NCBI GenBank assembly: GCA_000497125.2
Contig: CM035317.1
Location: 1,328,001 to 1,392,000, forward strand
DNA from: Spironucleus salmonicida
Lineage: Eukaryota; Fornicata; Diplomonadida; Hexamitidae
Length of the DNA: 64,000 bases
Direction: 5' to 3'
Shown here: positions 34,162 through 49,200 of the stretch, piece by piece
How the letters are laid out: each line of letters opens with the position of its first letter
Position numbering within the stretch: the first letter of the stretch is position 1
The notes under the pieces: generated by a model
What the model was told of the DNA's origin: nothing
Seen by the model: only the letters and a program-made list of their open reading frames with translations
Databases searched by the model: none
Made by a program: the position numbers and the translations under genes

Positions 34162-34692
34162 ATGGGCTCAAAATTTTCATCAGTTTCATTTGAGTAGGCT
34201 ATTAGTACATTAGGACCCAACAACTTCACCAGATAAGAACTGAAAGGATTATTTGATAGATTTAACCAGCTTTCCTAGGGGTAGTAGATGCTGAATAAGA
34301 TGAAATTGCTCGAACTACCTGAACTTTAGTTAAATCCATTAGCTGATAGAATGATTGATATGCTAGTTGAAAATAGTGGTATGATCACTTTTAATTCTTT
34401 CGTGGTAGCATTGTCACCATTTTCACCAACTGCACCTGATGAAGAAAAACTATCTTTTGTTTTTAAAGTATATGATAAAGATAATGACGGATTCATTAAC
34501 GCGGATGAGCTATTTGGATTACTTAAGTAAATTGTTGGTTATTCTATTAATGACGTTTAATTGCAAATGCTTGTTAAAGGTACTATAACGGATGCAGATA
34601 CGGATAGAGATGGTAAGCTGAATTATGAAGAGTTCAAAGCAAGCTTGTAAAAATGCAGCGATATTAGAAGTAAAATTACAGTCAAATTTTGA
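34162..34692 (+). CDS. Calcineurin-B-like EF-hand protein, probably myristoylated
   Basis: ATG 34162 to TGA 34690-34692 gives 176 residues, matching calcineurin B/CHP/CIB size. The N-terminus MGSKFSSVSF fits an N-myristoylation site. EF-hands 3 and 4 are intact: DKDNDGFINADE and DTDRDGKLNYEE. The first two hands are degenerate, with no full loop. The layout (degenerate pair, then EADEK-like linker, then two good loops) resembles calcineurin B or CIB. It likely binds calcium and a membrane-associated partner. It starts 60 bp after the CTP-synthase-like gene. Confidence 0.8.
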
Positions 34693-34732
34693 GTGATAAT
34701 CTATATTATAAGTTATAATATGTTCCGGAAAA

Positions 34733-35170
34733 ATGTTAAATCCTAAATCTATCCCTAGAAAAATTTTACTAGATAGAAATTACCAAATTCATGATCAAAT
34801 TCGAGATTATATCAAAGATACTAAGAATTTGAACAAGATTAACTCAACTTACAACAATGTTTTTGAAAATCCATAAATGCTTTTTCGTGAAATTGAGATA
34901 TAAGCAGGAATTAAGCAAAGAAAAATAGATAAAGAATATTAAAATTTTAAAAGAAACTAATCATCCTGCTTAGATATAGGTTAAAAAGAATCATTATAAC
35001 ATCAAGTTGTTATGAAAAAATCATTTTTATATAGTGTTTGCGATTAATAATATCATGAAAGATAAATATAGAGATAGAACTAGCTATTTCATCAAAAACC
35101 TATTTAAATTGGATTCAGACCTACCATAAATCCGAAGATTCGTTCATTATCAAGATAATTTTTTTAGTGA
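34733..35170 (+). CDS. Unrecognised basic protein, 145 residues
   Basis: ATG 34733 to TGA 35168-35170 gives 145 residues, basic, with visible pieces PKSIPRKILLDRNYQIHDQI and GFRPTINPKIRSLSRQFFQ. It begins 40 bp after the calcineurin-B-like stop and ends 39 bp before SAS-6. No domain is recognised; it could be a small axonemal protein, judging only from neighbours. Confidence 0.55.
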
Positions 35171-35209
35171 TATTATATAGTATTTTATCCTTATTATTTT
35201 TCGTAAATT

Positions 35210-37147
35210 ATGAAAGAATAAGTTTAGATTTTGGTGTAAACCAAATCGACACAGGAACGCGTGAACGCCATTATAGAGATGTACCTAACAAATGAGCCAC
35301 GAGAGCCATTGGAAATAAAAATCACTTCCTGGGATAACATGCTTTTGCTATTTAACTCCAGAATTACACAAGGACAGGTATCTGAGATGTGTGCAAAGCT
35401 ACTTATGGCTAATATAAAGGCAGATAAGCTCCCTGAATTACTTTAGAAATTAATTTCAACTAAATCACAAACTTCACGATCTTTCTATCTCGTAGCAGAA
35501 GATGCTGCAACTTTCTATCTCCAAATTACAGATACATGTGACGATCAATAATTTCCACGATTCTCTCTTCCAGTTCTACGCTGCGACTTCGAAAAGGTTT
35601 CAAAGCATCTTTAGGACTGGCTAAAATACTATAGAAATCTTGAGGTCGAAATGCAAGGTTCTTACGACTAATTAAACTAGGAAACCTACTAGAAAGAAAC
35701 GATCTATAGTACATAATTAGCAGAATTAAATGATAATTTCAACAAATTATTAACTGAAAACAAACAGCTTACAACAAAACTAATCAGTTAGCAGTAATCT
35801 TTTGATGCAAAATCTGCCGAATTGTAAAGCAAAATACTCATTTTAGATCGCGATTCTAGCGAGTTTTCGTCATAAAACAAAGACCTGCAAGCATCTAATA
35901 TTGACCTCACGGCTAGGTCAAATAAGCTTCAAAATGAACTCCAACTCGCACAGATCAAAATCACAGAATTGACTACTGCTTCATCTATGAATAGTAACCA
36001 AATATAAGCAAAATTATCTGAGTTAGCACAAGTTAAGTAGGAGCTTGGAGAAGCTATGTAAGGTAATATCAAGCTTAACTAGCTAAATGAAAAATTGCAA
36101 ATGCAGATTAATTCATAAGAAGAGCTCTTCTAGTAGCGGATTAATAACAGTTCTGGGGAGGTATCAAACTTATTCAATGACAATGTTTAGCTAAAAACAA
36201 AATCTGAGGAGTTATAAATATTATCGTAAAAATTAGCTGAAAATTTGTAAGTTTTAGAAGCTCAAAAAGACGAATATTTCAGCTAAAAAACGTATTTAGA
36301 AGCTCAGCTAGAACGGGCCATTAATGCACTAAACGACGTTTTGATGAAAAACGAACATTTAACATTAAATCTAACAAATGAATAAATACAAAACAAAGAT
36401 TTGATAACAAAATTCGATCAAATGAATAATTAATATATGGATTACAACACTTAACTAGTTTAGCAAACGGAATTAATAAAAAATTTAGAGGCTAAACTTT
36501 CAGTCTGTTAAAAGTAGCTAATCGAGCAAAAGCAGCGCGCTGATGATGCCGAATAGACACACGGTCGTGAATTTTATAAGGGTATTTTAGAAAATCCAGA
36601 AGATGCTTTTTTGAAAAAAAACAGACAACTTCTCATTAGTGTAAATAGCAACAAACCAACAAATCCTAAAACTAACACTGAGCTCTCCTTAGATGATATA
36701 AGCGTCTGCTCTGAGTATAAATAGTATCTACGTGACTCTTCAGCATAAAATGCTTCTGTGGACTTGCTCCAATAGGCAAGTTTGAAGACATTCGATATGA
36801 GTAAATACTTGAACAAGATGCAGAAACTCCCAAAAGTTGTCAATTAGAGAGCTAGTGACAGCAATTAGAGCGGAAAGGAGGAATGCGGATCAAGTTTAAG
36901 CTTGGACACCAAGAATTTGGTCAGCAAGTATATGAAGGGAAAAATGACAAATATAGACGTTGAAGTGAGCAGTACTAGCGAGGATCTGATTTTCAGGGCA
37001 ATGGATTGCGTTGGAGGGGGAGGCACCGGATAGTTGTAGAAAAAAGAAGTTACAGAGACTCAGTTTGATTTGTCTTGCAAGGGGGATGTTCAAACTGACG
37101 ATTTGCTGGCCAAGTTTGTAGGAATGCTAGATGAGGAATTTGAGTGA
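35210..37147 (+). CDS. SAS6: SAS-6-like centriole/basal-body cartwheel protein
   Basis: ATG 35210 to TGA 37145-37147 gives 645 residues. Residues 1-145 resemble the SAS-6 head domain: QERVNAIIEMYLTNEPREPL then EIKITSWDN, a segment ending LPELLQKL, and FYLQITDTCDDQQFPRFSLP then KVSKHLQDWLKYY, in the same order as human SAS-6 (e.g. VVETNPFKHLTHLSL ... EIKKFLAGCLK). From about 150 to 430 there is a long Gln-rich coiled coil, then a disordered tail with a Gly-rich end. SAS-6 dimers assemble the nine-fold cartwheel. Assignment rests on order and head-domain similarity, not strict identity. Confidence 0.7.
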
Positions 37148-37247
37148 GGGGAATGAATAAGTGTGTTATTTAGGATTAAATTGATTATTTTAGTAAGATT
37201 GGTATATTGCTATATAACTTATAATCATTTATTTTTTCGCTTCGCAA

Positions 37248-40200
37248 ATGCACAATAAGACAGTCAAAATTAATGTACCAGATTCGTTGAAATAGTTTGA
37301 TTAAAACTCTACTTTTATTAATATATAGAAATGTGATGTTAAGAAGAACAGTTATTGCAGCCAGTCCGAACAAAAATTTATTGCTATGCTCAAACAGTAA
37401 ACAGTTAAAACCATTAGTAGCAACGGGTTTGATAGTTATGCTATCGTTAATATTGTTGGTTATATGCCTAAAGAAAATTATGTCATCATTCAATACGAAT
37501 TAGAAGGTATTCTTGTTTAGTAAACAGTAAATAAAAATATGTTGGTGGTATTTTAAAATATGCTCACGTAGGACTTATTATTACCAATTAAAAAGATTCA
37601 AAGTAAATAAATAGATGAAAAGTTGTTTACAAGAGCAATTCCTGTATATGATCCAGAATAATATGCTATTGACCCTAGTTATATACCTGATAAGTATATA
37701 TAATAGTCATCAATAATGTAAAATGACTCATTTATTCGAATATAGCAGATTATTTAAGATACATTTCCAGGAAAATTTCAATAAGTAAAGGTCGAATTAC
37801 TTTAAGAAGTTACTAAGTTATTTAAAATAGATGTTACGACAATTATTAATAAAAATAAAGGACCAGATGTAATATTTTTTGATGATAAACTTAAAAATAT
37901 TTATAATTAATCGTATTAAGCTCCTGATTTTTATTCTAAGACTTCTGAATTTCAAGAAGATTATAATATTGGAATCACATAACTTAACTTATCAATAATT
38001 TCATGTTCTTTATAGAATATTAATATTTAATCCAATTTTATCCAATTTCAACAGCTAGAAGTTTAATAAAAAATTATTAATGATGAACATAATGAAAGTA
38101 AATAACTTCTATAAAAATAGTAGAAATTCTAGTTATATTTTTTCAATGCTGAAAGCCTTACAATTATTTATAAAAGAGTTTATGAACTAGCATGTGAGTC
38201 AATATATAATAAATAATAGATTGATATATCATAGTCTTTATCGACTGTCAAATAATTCATTTAGATGATTAAGAATGAGAAAGGATAAATTCTTTTAATG
38301 TAATAGTTTGACTAAATAACTATATAGTATAATGATTTAGAGAATATTGAACCTGATATGTAGAAAGAAATCAATTATTATTTCGATAAATTATTAGAAA
38401 ATTAAGATGTTGATTTTCCAAAACTCAAAAATATATAATATCTTCTTTTTATGCAAGATCTTTTAACACCTTTGTATAGAATCGCATTTGGTATATATTT
38501 TTAAGATTATATTAGCTTTTAAGCTGGCATAAGGGTTTTTGATTCAATATTCTTAGAATTTTTCAGAAACTATCATGACATCATTTTTAATTTTACATAT
38601 AAAAATTATTTAGAATTCGACAAAGAACAAATAAAATAAAATGAGTTTGCTGTTTTGCTACCAGATTTAAATGATATAGAGTTGGGATTTCATAATTTTA
38701 AGGAAGTAGTTTAAGAGTAACTACGTAAAGAAATAGAGTTTGTAGACAATCCAGATGTTATACTAAAAATTGTGCAAAGAAAATTATTATTATTCAATAT
38801 ATTCCTATAAGAACTAGGATTTTAGTATAATAATAAATAATTTTCTACATTTCCATTTAATTTTCAGTTAGAAATTAGATATTCTATTTAAGAAGAAAAA
38901 ATTGTATTCTAGCCACCACTTTAAGAGGTTAATGAAATTTACTCAACCTTTATAAAAGGGATTATGAAAAATATGTATTATTTAAGGATGGATTTTCCTC
39001 AAAAATTTAAGGACGAGTTGTTAATATTAATATTTTAATCTTTTTCTTCCCATTCTGAATAAGATTATTATTGTGAATCTTTATTTAAATAGTTAGAAAT
39101 TTATTAAATTTTTGATGATGATAGACCAAATTTAGAGGATTATTTAGACTAAATAGAGAGTCTAATTATTTTATTAACTGATGTTCTATATTAAAATTTC
39201 AATCTTATTGAAGAGTAGACGTAATGGAAAAATTATTTATTATGTAATGATTATATTTGTCTGACATCATTAGTAGAAAATATTTAATTATAAAATAGCC
39301 TTGCATAATCATGTTTGGACAAAAGTAATTTAGAAGACATTGATTTATAATCCATTTAATTTTTCTAATTTCTATAAAATATTTAGAAATTTTCTTTTCC
39401 CAATCTTTTTTCCCAGTAACTCAACTTAATTGTTTAATACAGAATAACAACAAATAAAATATTTTGTTCATTGATAAGCGACATTAAATATTTTTATTGC
39501 ATTTAGTTAGATTTATCATCGCTTAAAACATATTTTATCAGAAATTACAATATTCTTATTTAATCTATCGTAAATAATATGATGGAGCTATTTAGTAATA
39601 TCATTAGCAGTTTAGCGGATAGTTTTATTTTATTTTATAAGTTAAGTTAGCATTGTATTAAAAATCCATAATATTTTAAAAAGATGGTAATAGTTAGATA
39701 GATTTTTCATACCAACCATCCTATATTATTTTATCGAAAATTTACAGATTGGATTGATGCATCTATTTTACTAATAATAGATTTATTTGCGGATGATGGC
39801 ACATATACTAATATTGTATATTCATAATAACCAATTGTAGTAAAAATATATAGTAAACTTCATGTTATCAATACATTAGAATAAATAATAGGATCTTAGG
39901 ATATGTCATTAGTAGATTAATTGCCAGAAAAGTTTCAAGATGTTAAATTTTATAAATCAGTAGAAGTTAAAAAATTATTAGAAAGAATATATTATTCATT
40001 TACATAAACTTTTGATCAGATTAAATTAACTATTTTTGATTAGTTAATATATTGCGGCTAAATATATTTCTAACTTGTAATTCAGATAAAAACGTTTATT
40101 TCTTAGCTAGATTTAAGAATAAAATATTTTAGTATATTCTAAATAGAACTTGAAAAATATCTTACTTAATAAGTAATGTAAATTGAAAATTATGTAAAAA

Positions 40201-43200
40201 CAATACTTTTCACAAATAATTATTAAATACTTAACAATAAAAGTTTGCCCAAAGATAAACAATACACTATGGATATATCAAAATTGATAATCAACTCGAA
40301 AGATTCAAATTTTTAATCTGAGATTTTTGAAAAAGAGTATATTAAAGAGTTGCAAAAACATACTTTCTTAAATATTGAAAAATCAAATAACATAGTTAAA
40401 TAATCACAAATTGAGATATTAGATAAATTTGTATAAAGATTTTATAAATAGTCGTTCGCAGCAAATCGTTTTAATGAATTTGAAGCTACGTTATCATATT
40501 TTATCTCACTTAGAAATATTATTTTCTATACATAAGAGGTAATTGTATTGTATTAGATTAAGAAAAGATTTGATTAATGGTTATAACTATCGAATAAAGA
40601 GGTGGTCAAAGATTAATAAAATCTCATAGAAAATTATAAAACTGTTATTCAGTAGCTCACACCAATATACTAGATATTTATATATGAACTTATTATTTTC
40701 TCTTACCACCATATGTTTACAACATAAAAATTAGTTTACTATCCAACTGTTTAAATATTATCTTGCTATTAACTTGTACTTTTTTATATAATATAGTTTA
40801 AACAAAACTTTTAGTTTTTTGTTAACTTTCTTAAAGTTAATGCGATATAATTTAACTATGATTTCTTATTCTTATTAGATAAAAATTGTGAAACAATAAA
40901 GGTTATATATCCTCTTCTTAGTTCTTTAATCATTATTAAACAAAAAGATATTTTGCCAATATAATATTCAGAAATATCAACGACTTTTGGTATATTTATT
41001 GATTCAAGTTTATTTTTTGATGTGTCATAGCTTATAACTGTTTTTAATGATAACACCATTAAATTTTATAATCACTGTGTACTAGTATAGACTACTGTTA
41101 CAAAAAATATGACGATTTTCAACTAATTGATGTTATATTTTTCTTATATTGACGACATAAAATTATAAATAACTAAATTAGCATTATTTTCTACAGCTCA
41201 ACATGATTATTTTTTAGTTGAATTTGAACCATTTAATATTGAAAATATAATAAATTCTATTTTAATGTTCATAACAAATATATTTTTATAAGATTAATTT
41301 TCTTTTCATAAGTAAATTATTATTTTAGCAAGAGATTTGGAATCATTAGCTTTAAATATTAATGAAGTATATATTCTTCTATAGAGGTACACATACCTGA
41401 TGAATGAGTTAATTATGGTAAAGTAATATGGAAACATTATAGAATTCGATTTGAATTAATTAGAAATGACTTTGATTATTCCATTTTGTAAGGTTTATAA
41501 AAAGAAATAGCGGATGAATGCCGATGCTTAAAATATTTAATAATAACTAGATCCAAGCTAAAACCTCAAGAATTCCGTAAAAAATGTTATTAATAAATTA
41601 TCTGATATCATTCTATCAAAAGACAATGGACGCATCTAAAGAATAAATATTTTGTCTGATGTGGAAATTAAATAAATTATTGATGCGTATAAACATTTTG
41701 AACTACTAAGTAATAATCTTGATAAAGAAACAAAATTAGGATAATTAATTTCACTTAGTAAAAGCACTAAAGGTGAACTGAAAAATATAATCAAAGATCT
41801 TATGAGACACTAGTTGAATATGGAAAATATATAAAGAAGACTTTACTAGTCGCGATTTTAAATTATCTTAGATAAATACTCTAAATTGTAGACTCAAAGG
41901 TTATCTAACAATGGTTTAACTGAAGTATTATCATAATATGATATTTTTGATTGTTCTAATACTCAACTTAATGGGACTTAAAAGTAATAGGTAGTAGATA
42001 GAAAAATAAAATATGAAAAGCACAAGTCTGAAAAGAACTAACTAATTTCATTAGATTTTACTTAAAATACAATGATTATCCCACAAGCTAAAGGTTTTCT
42101 ATACACTTCATTTTTATTATACGATTTTGTTATTATTGAACAATTTTCTTCAACTTTGCAGTGGACATAACTGTTTTTAACAAGTCCCAAGTTGAAAGAA
42201 TTATTTTTTAATAATATAACTGAATTTGATGTATAAAAATCGATTCTTAAAGGTAATATTTTACTTTCCATTACATCCAACAATGAAAAGTTTGTTTTTA
42301 ATGATGCCATGTCTTGTCCTGATGTATTATACAAATTTCCAGATCATATATTACTATAGTCATAGCCTACTTTTATTAAGCTATACGTTCAATCATTAAA
42401 CTATTTTTAAGCATAAGATTACTCTAATTTTTTAAATAGTTTATTTTAGTTTTAATATTATAGTCTATTAAGTTCTACTAAAGATGATATCTTAAAATTT
42501 AAAGAATATATTTCAAATAATAAAATTAAAGAAAACATCCCAATTATGTGTAGACTTGAAGAAATATTAAATTACTATTATGTTTCTAGTTAATACAAGA
42601 TTAATATTAAAAATAACTAACTCTATTTTGGAAATAATATTTAAATCTACCCACTCTGGTAGGGAAGTGCTTAGCAACATGAGAAATAAATTATTGCTAC
42701 ACATATTCTTTAGTATGTTTACGATATTTTGTAAGGTTTTGACTAACTATCAATTACCATTACCTGCTAGGACTCAAATAACATTAACTCATCTAAAAAA
42801 ACTTTATCTTTAGTTTAAAAGTTATTAATTAGAATCACATCTAGAAATGTTGAAAATTTCTATTTCACATAATAGAATTTTGTATAGCTTATTAATAAAA
42901 TTCAAGCTTACTTACTAAATGGAAGAATTATTTTCATACATAATGTATTATAATTGACATTTAAGTAATAATCTATATTAATCAATATACTAGTAAAATT
43001 CAGTTAACATTAAGGATCAATAGATAATGTATATAATCTTTAAGTTAGTTAACATAGAATAAATGAGATTATTACAAATAGAAATTTAATTCTTTCATCT
43101 GGAAAAGAACTACCCCTGGATGATTAGAGTATATTTTTATCTTAGGATGATTTTGTTTTATAAAATGCATAATATGATTCTTTTAAACATTAATTAGGTT

Positions 43201-46200
43201 ATTTTGTTCTTAATATGGATTTTTAGCAAAATCTTGCGGCCATTGATTTAGAGTTAAATTTTAATTAGTAGTTTAAAGATTTGAATTCATATTCTTATGC
43301 TGGTAATGATACTCTTATATCTTTTATTAAGTAGTTCCATGATCCAAAAATTATTAATTTTGCAGATTTTAATTTATCTAACAACACTATTGGATAAGAG
43401 TTCTTATAAGCATCTCCAATTTTTGGTTAGCAATTTTTGGAATTATCTATTCTTCTCAAATAGTTTAATAATAAATATCCTTTATTAACACCTTATGATG
43501 CTCAATTGATCATTAAAATAGCATCTAATTCAACTGATAAATTTGTTGTATCTAGTCTTATTGTAGAAATTTTATTAAGATAATATTTAGATTTATAGGG
43601 ATAGTCATACGGAAAAATAATGAATAGTTATACAAATGGATTCCCAAATCACTCTGATAATAATATTAAAACAATATCAAAGAATGCACATTTAATTAAG
43701 AAATAATAAAATATATCTGTATCTAAAGGTGAATAGTTTGTTATGATGGCCAATTTAACTAGTAGTGTATTTGGTTTATAAAAACAGCATTAGACTATTT
43801 TAGTAAATTAAGCAAAATATTACAACAATCTTCAACTTAAAGCTAATAAGTTATCTAAATTAACGAATGTAAACTTTTAACGGTATTTTGTGTAATTTTT
43901 ATTACCTATTTTATCACAGTAATCTAATTAGATAATTTAATCTTTACTACGACAGTTTTAGTCTGGATACTCACTATCGTATGAAGTATTTTTACTACTA
44001 AACTTTTAGCAACTAAAATAACCAGTTCTAATTTATATTGATAATCCAAAATATGCATAATTTATTTTGTCAGCCTTATGTACTGGTGCAGTTAATTAAG
44101 CTTAAGTTAAAAAATAAGTTTATTTTATTTCTAATTATCTGCACATGGTTATTTAATTATAAAATACTTAAATTAATGATTATATGTGTTGTACACCAAG
44201 TTCATTAATAGAATTTTAGAAAATAACATAATTTTTACAATCTTTTGATACTAAATTTCTACCAAATATTATTGTTATATTGCAAAAAGTTAAATATTCA
44301 CAATAAGATTTATTATTTAATACGGTATAATATTATTAAAAGCGTATTACATTTTTCTAAGAAGTTACAGAATTAATAGGTTGTTAGCTATATTAATTTG
44401 GAAATATTTAGTTTAATTATACACACGCGCAATAGTAAATATTTGAAACGAATTAAGTATTTTAATGTAATTAGTTGTATAATCTCCTCACGACAAGAAA
44501 ATTTCTTAGCGATGAAGCAAGGTTTTAATAATAAGGTTTCTTTAGATTAAGAATGCTTAGTAGTGTGTTTAAAGCGTTATATACAATTGCATTTGAATAT
44601 TTGCAAGATTAATTTAGACTTGGAAATCATCAAGATTAAAACATGTTAATTCGTTCATTGATACAATTTTATCTATATAAGTTTTAAGTATTGTAACCAT
44701 ATAATAGCTAAAATATAAGTTCAAAAAATATAAGCTCTAAGCTTTAATATGCATAAGTGTAATAAAGATAAAAAATTTACGATAACTTATTTCAACATCA
44801 TAAAAATATAGACTAATAATGTAAGAATATGTCAAAAGAAGTAAAAGACTCACTAAATTCAATTAATAGATTATATAATATTGATTTTTAACATGACTAA
44901 AGTTTAGTTTACGGATTTAACTTAAGTGATTTACAAAAGGTAAAAGAAGAGCTGTCAACAATTGATGTGTCATTAAATTCAAATAGTATCGCAATTAAAA
45001 CTATTTAATAATCATTAGGTAAGTTTGGAATTGGATGTTAAGGTTCTATAAACTTTTTATTTACAGAAAAGTTTATTATTACCTTTCTTACTTAAAAATC
45101 ATTTGTAGAATCAATTATTTTGTTGGTAAAACCGTTATTTGCAGCAATTTGGAATGCATTTGCTTTACTTAATCAATTTATATAACCGATTGTGCTAGTA
45201 TATAAGCGTTATGAAAGCTTTATATAATTTGTAAAAACCTTTGATTTAGAAAAAATTAAAATCTCATTCTATTAATAATAATTGCTAAAAGCACCTTTAA
45301 ATTTTTGTTCTTATGAAAATTAATAAGGTATCTGTGAAATTTCTACTTTAGATAAAAAATCAAAGTATAATAATATTTAATTAATTTTAAAATATATTAT
45401 AAATACTGCTTGTTAATTTTTACCAGCTTAGTATAGTGTACGTCAATTTTCATACTTATTTTTTAGTTTTTAATAGTAAAATTTAATTTTCATGCCATTT
45501 ACTTTAGGAAAAGGTATACTTTAGAATATAGCTCTTTCAGATTTTATTCTTAGTTAATAATAAAAACGGAAGGGTAATTATAATTAGAATGTAGCTGAAA
45601 GTGATTATTTTGATGCAGAAAAGAAAAGTGATTAATAATAAGATGAAGAAGATTTTGATATGTGGTAAGATGAGTAAGATGAAATGTCTGAAGATGAAGA
45701 AATTAATCTAGAAGATCGTTTACTAAAAATGATTAATACCCAAAAAAATGTTTTAGAGTTAGTTTAAATTGATGAAGACAACGATTCTGGTGATAATGTT
45801 TCTACTGCAAAATCTGCGATGTCAGCAAGATCAAAATTCAATAATTCAGAATAGTTTACTAAGTATACTGTTAATTCAATGAAAGAATTTCATTAATCTT
45901 TTAAGAATTAGTTTGATAAAAGAACATTTTAAGGGAAACGAATTGATTTTTAATAAATAGATTCATACAATTTTATTTTACTCGATGATGAAAGAATAGC
46001 TTTATCGGTTCTAATCGGAGTTTCTATGATGACACCAGTTACATTTGGTGTTATAGGAGAGGCTGGAATTGGAAAATCTGTGCTAATTATGGCTTCCAAA
46101 ATTATCATGAGAGATCTAGTAAATTCTAACTATGCATAAGTTAATGACTACTCTTAATCTGGGAGTGTGAACTTAGTTTTATAAAATATCGTAAGATATT

Positions 46201-49200
46201 ATTAAAGAACACCTTATCCACTTATAGATGTATTGGATGATGAGAATCCATTTTTTGAAATAGATTATAAAAATACAGATTCAATTGAATATTAAATAGA
46301 AGATTATTACAGGATTTTATAATAAGAATATGAGCAGCATGCTATACAAGAATTATTTAATTGTAAATTAAAATTTATTGATTTAAAGGATAAACTCAAT
46401 TTGATGTTTTCTGTCTCATAATAGCTTGATAAGCGTGTATTAGAGTAAGCTGTCACTTAACTTAATGTAGAAGAAAGAGAATATTTTAGTTTACAAAATA
46501 AATATACTAAACCTCCATTATAAGAATAAACAGAAATATATAATTACATTGGATCTTTTGGGTTTCCTTCATTTCATTTTCATTCCTCTGTTCTATTAAA
46601 TGCAAACGAAATTCATGATAATTTTGTTAGCTTAATTAGAGATCATGTTATTGTCTTAAATGATGTCTAAAAAACTATCTTAGACCAAATATATTTAGAT
46701 AACGTTATTAATCGATAAATTGGTTAAATACAACTATCAGACACATCAATTTTATTAGAAGTAGAAGATCAGACCAGCCCATTATTATAATATTGCAATC
46801 TTTAATTTAAGCTACCTAGAATTAGTATTGCCTTTATGCGTAAATACTTCAAATATTTATTTGTTTAAAGAAAAATGAGCATGTCAGATGAATGGATTTA
46901 GTCCTTCTTTAATGGGCTTAATTTAATTTAAGGAGATTTACCGCCAAATTTATTTAAGAATTTTAAATTTATTTCTTAAATAATTAGGTAAAATGTTAAT
47001 TTATTGCCTAGTTATTCAAATTTAGTAAAATAAAGTGTTAAATTGTCAAAAATTGATATGAAACTATCGATTGAAGATTATAGACGTGATCTTAAACCAT
47101 AGCTGTGGGTATAATTAGTTAATGGCTATGATTTTTATGGATAGAGTTATGAAAAAATAATTAAAGAAGTCAATTTCAATTCTTATTTAAATAAAGTTAT
47201 TGAAACAGTTATTAATCAGCCTAATTAAAATGTCTCAATTTTGTAGACCATACTAGCATTAAATTAAGATGATGTATTTAAGTAGTTGAATATTTACACA
47301 TTAATCACAGTTCTTAAGAAGATGAATGTCAATAACTAAAGAATTATTAGTCTATTAGAAAGGTTCACGTCTCTAAATTTGTTAGGATATTTGAATTTAA
47401 ATCAGTATATTATAGATAAAAATAATAAAAAATTAGTATAAGTCAAAAAGATTAAACTTTATCATCCATGGTAAAATACTTAAAATCATTTATAATTATA
47501 TCCTGCTTTTCATTCTACAATGATGTAATAATCAATAATTTAGTAATAAGATTAAAAAGTTAGCACATTCCATTCTGTTTAAAAAGCTTTCTCGAACAAA
47601 TTTGCCAATAAGCTATTTTATATATCATCACCTTTATTGGTTGATGATGATTGGCTATAGAAGAAACTACCGTTTAGAAAGATATTTGCTAAATTTATAA
47701 AACCTTTGCCTACAACATTATAATTTTAGTATTAGATTTAGCATTTTATGAAAGAATAAGGCTACTCAAGCATATATTAAGCTGGAATAATAGCATCCGG
47801 TTTATCTTAAGACAATCCATTCTTTATCGCACACTTTATTTAACTATTCTAATAGTGTGCAGATTATTTAGATCCTTGTTTATTAACGGCTGCATTTTAA
47901 ATTATGATATAAATTCTGTAAATGAAGCAAAGAAATTCAGCTATATTTTAAACTTAGATTTAAACTAATATATTTTAAGATTATTAAGGAGAATTTTTAA
48001 CTGGATATAATTCTTTTGATTTTTTGAGAAATTATAAATTATTTCTTATTTAATCTCTATAAGATTATCTTTCATATAATTTTATTTAAGAAGAACACAA
48101 GTAAGACCCTTCACTTCCTATTGAGAAATATAAAAACGAGGTTGTCAGTAGTTAAGATGAATCGTCAAGATAAGAATCTAGTGTATAATCCGTATTAAAC
48201 GAATCTAATTTTATATATAAAGGTATTATGTAAACTATGTTGTATTCCCTTAAAATACCTATGTTTGAACTGTAATTAAATTCAAATGCGAATGTTAATT
48301 AATATAATTTGCTTATTTAAATTATTTCGCAAATTAGCTAATTTTAGATAATGTCAGCAGATAATATGAAGGATATGTTCAAATAAATGTAAAAAACAGA
48401 TATAGAAGAAGATGTGGACATTAGTGACAATTAATCAGTCGCTTCTAAAGCTAGCAGTTCATGTACAGCATCTAGTGTGTCTAGTGGAGTATTACAAGAT
48501 TACTAAGATGATTAAAAGTAAAAATAAGAGTAATAAAAGAGCAATGATGTTAAAATAATTTAAAATTTAACTTATAAATAGTTTAGATTTTTAAATTCAA
48601 TTAAGCAACCTCAGAAAATAATTATAGATGTATAAAATATTATGTAGACATTAGTTACAACTTAAAACAATTAGAAAAAGTAAACAAAATCTCATAATAA
48701 AGCCGATAAAAAAGTTACAGAAGATATTTTATCATTCTTAAGAACATTTATGATAGAGTTGTAACTGTATCATACAATAAGTGTTGATGCAGTAGAATAT
48801 CTGGTAGTCTTATAGATTTTCAGATTTTCAGTATTAATGGCACTGGGCATTAAACCAAATTATGTGTTTAGTCCAACAACATATTATAGATAAGGATTTT
48901 AACCAGAAAGTACCAAACAATCTAAAATTATAGGTATTACCATGAATTCAGTATTATAAAATCAAAATATTATATCTAAAAATAAATGTGGACTTTCTTT
49001 TGCTGAATTTAATTTTGGGTCAATTAATAGCTAGTTTTCTTAAAGACTGTAATATTATTTAACAAATTATAAACCTAATAACAAAGATTTTAATGACAGT
49101 AGCCTTTATGCAAAGATTAATGAAGTATCTTTCCCAGACATTCATGACGCTGTAGCAAAACATACAGATGAACCATTTGATATTTTATTAATAGTACAAA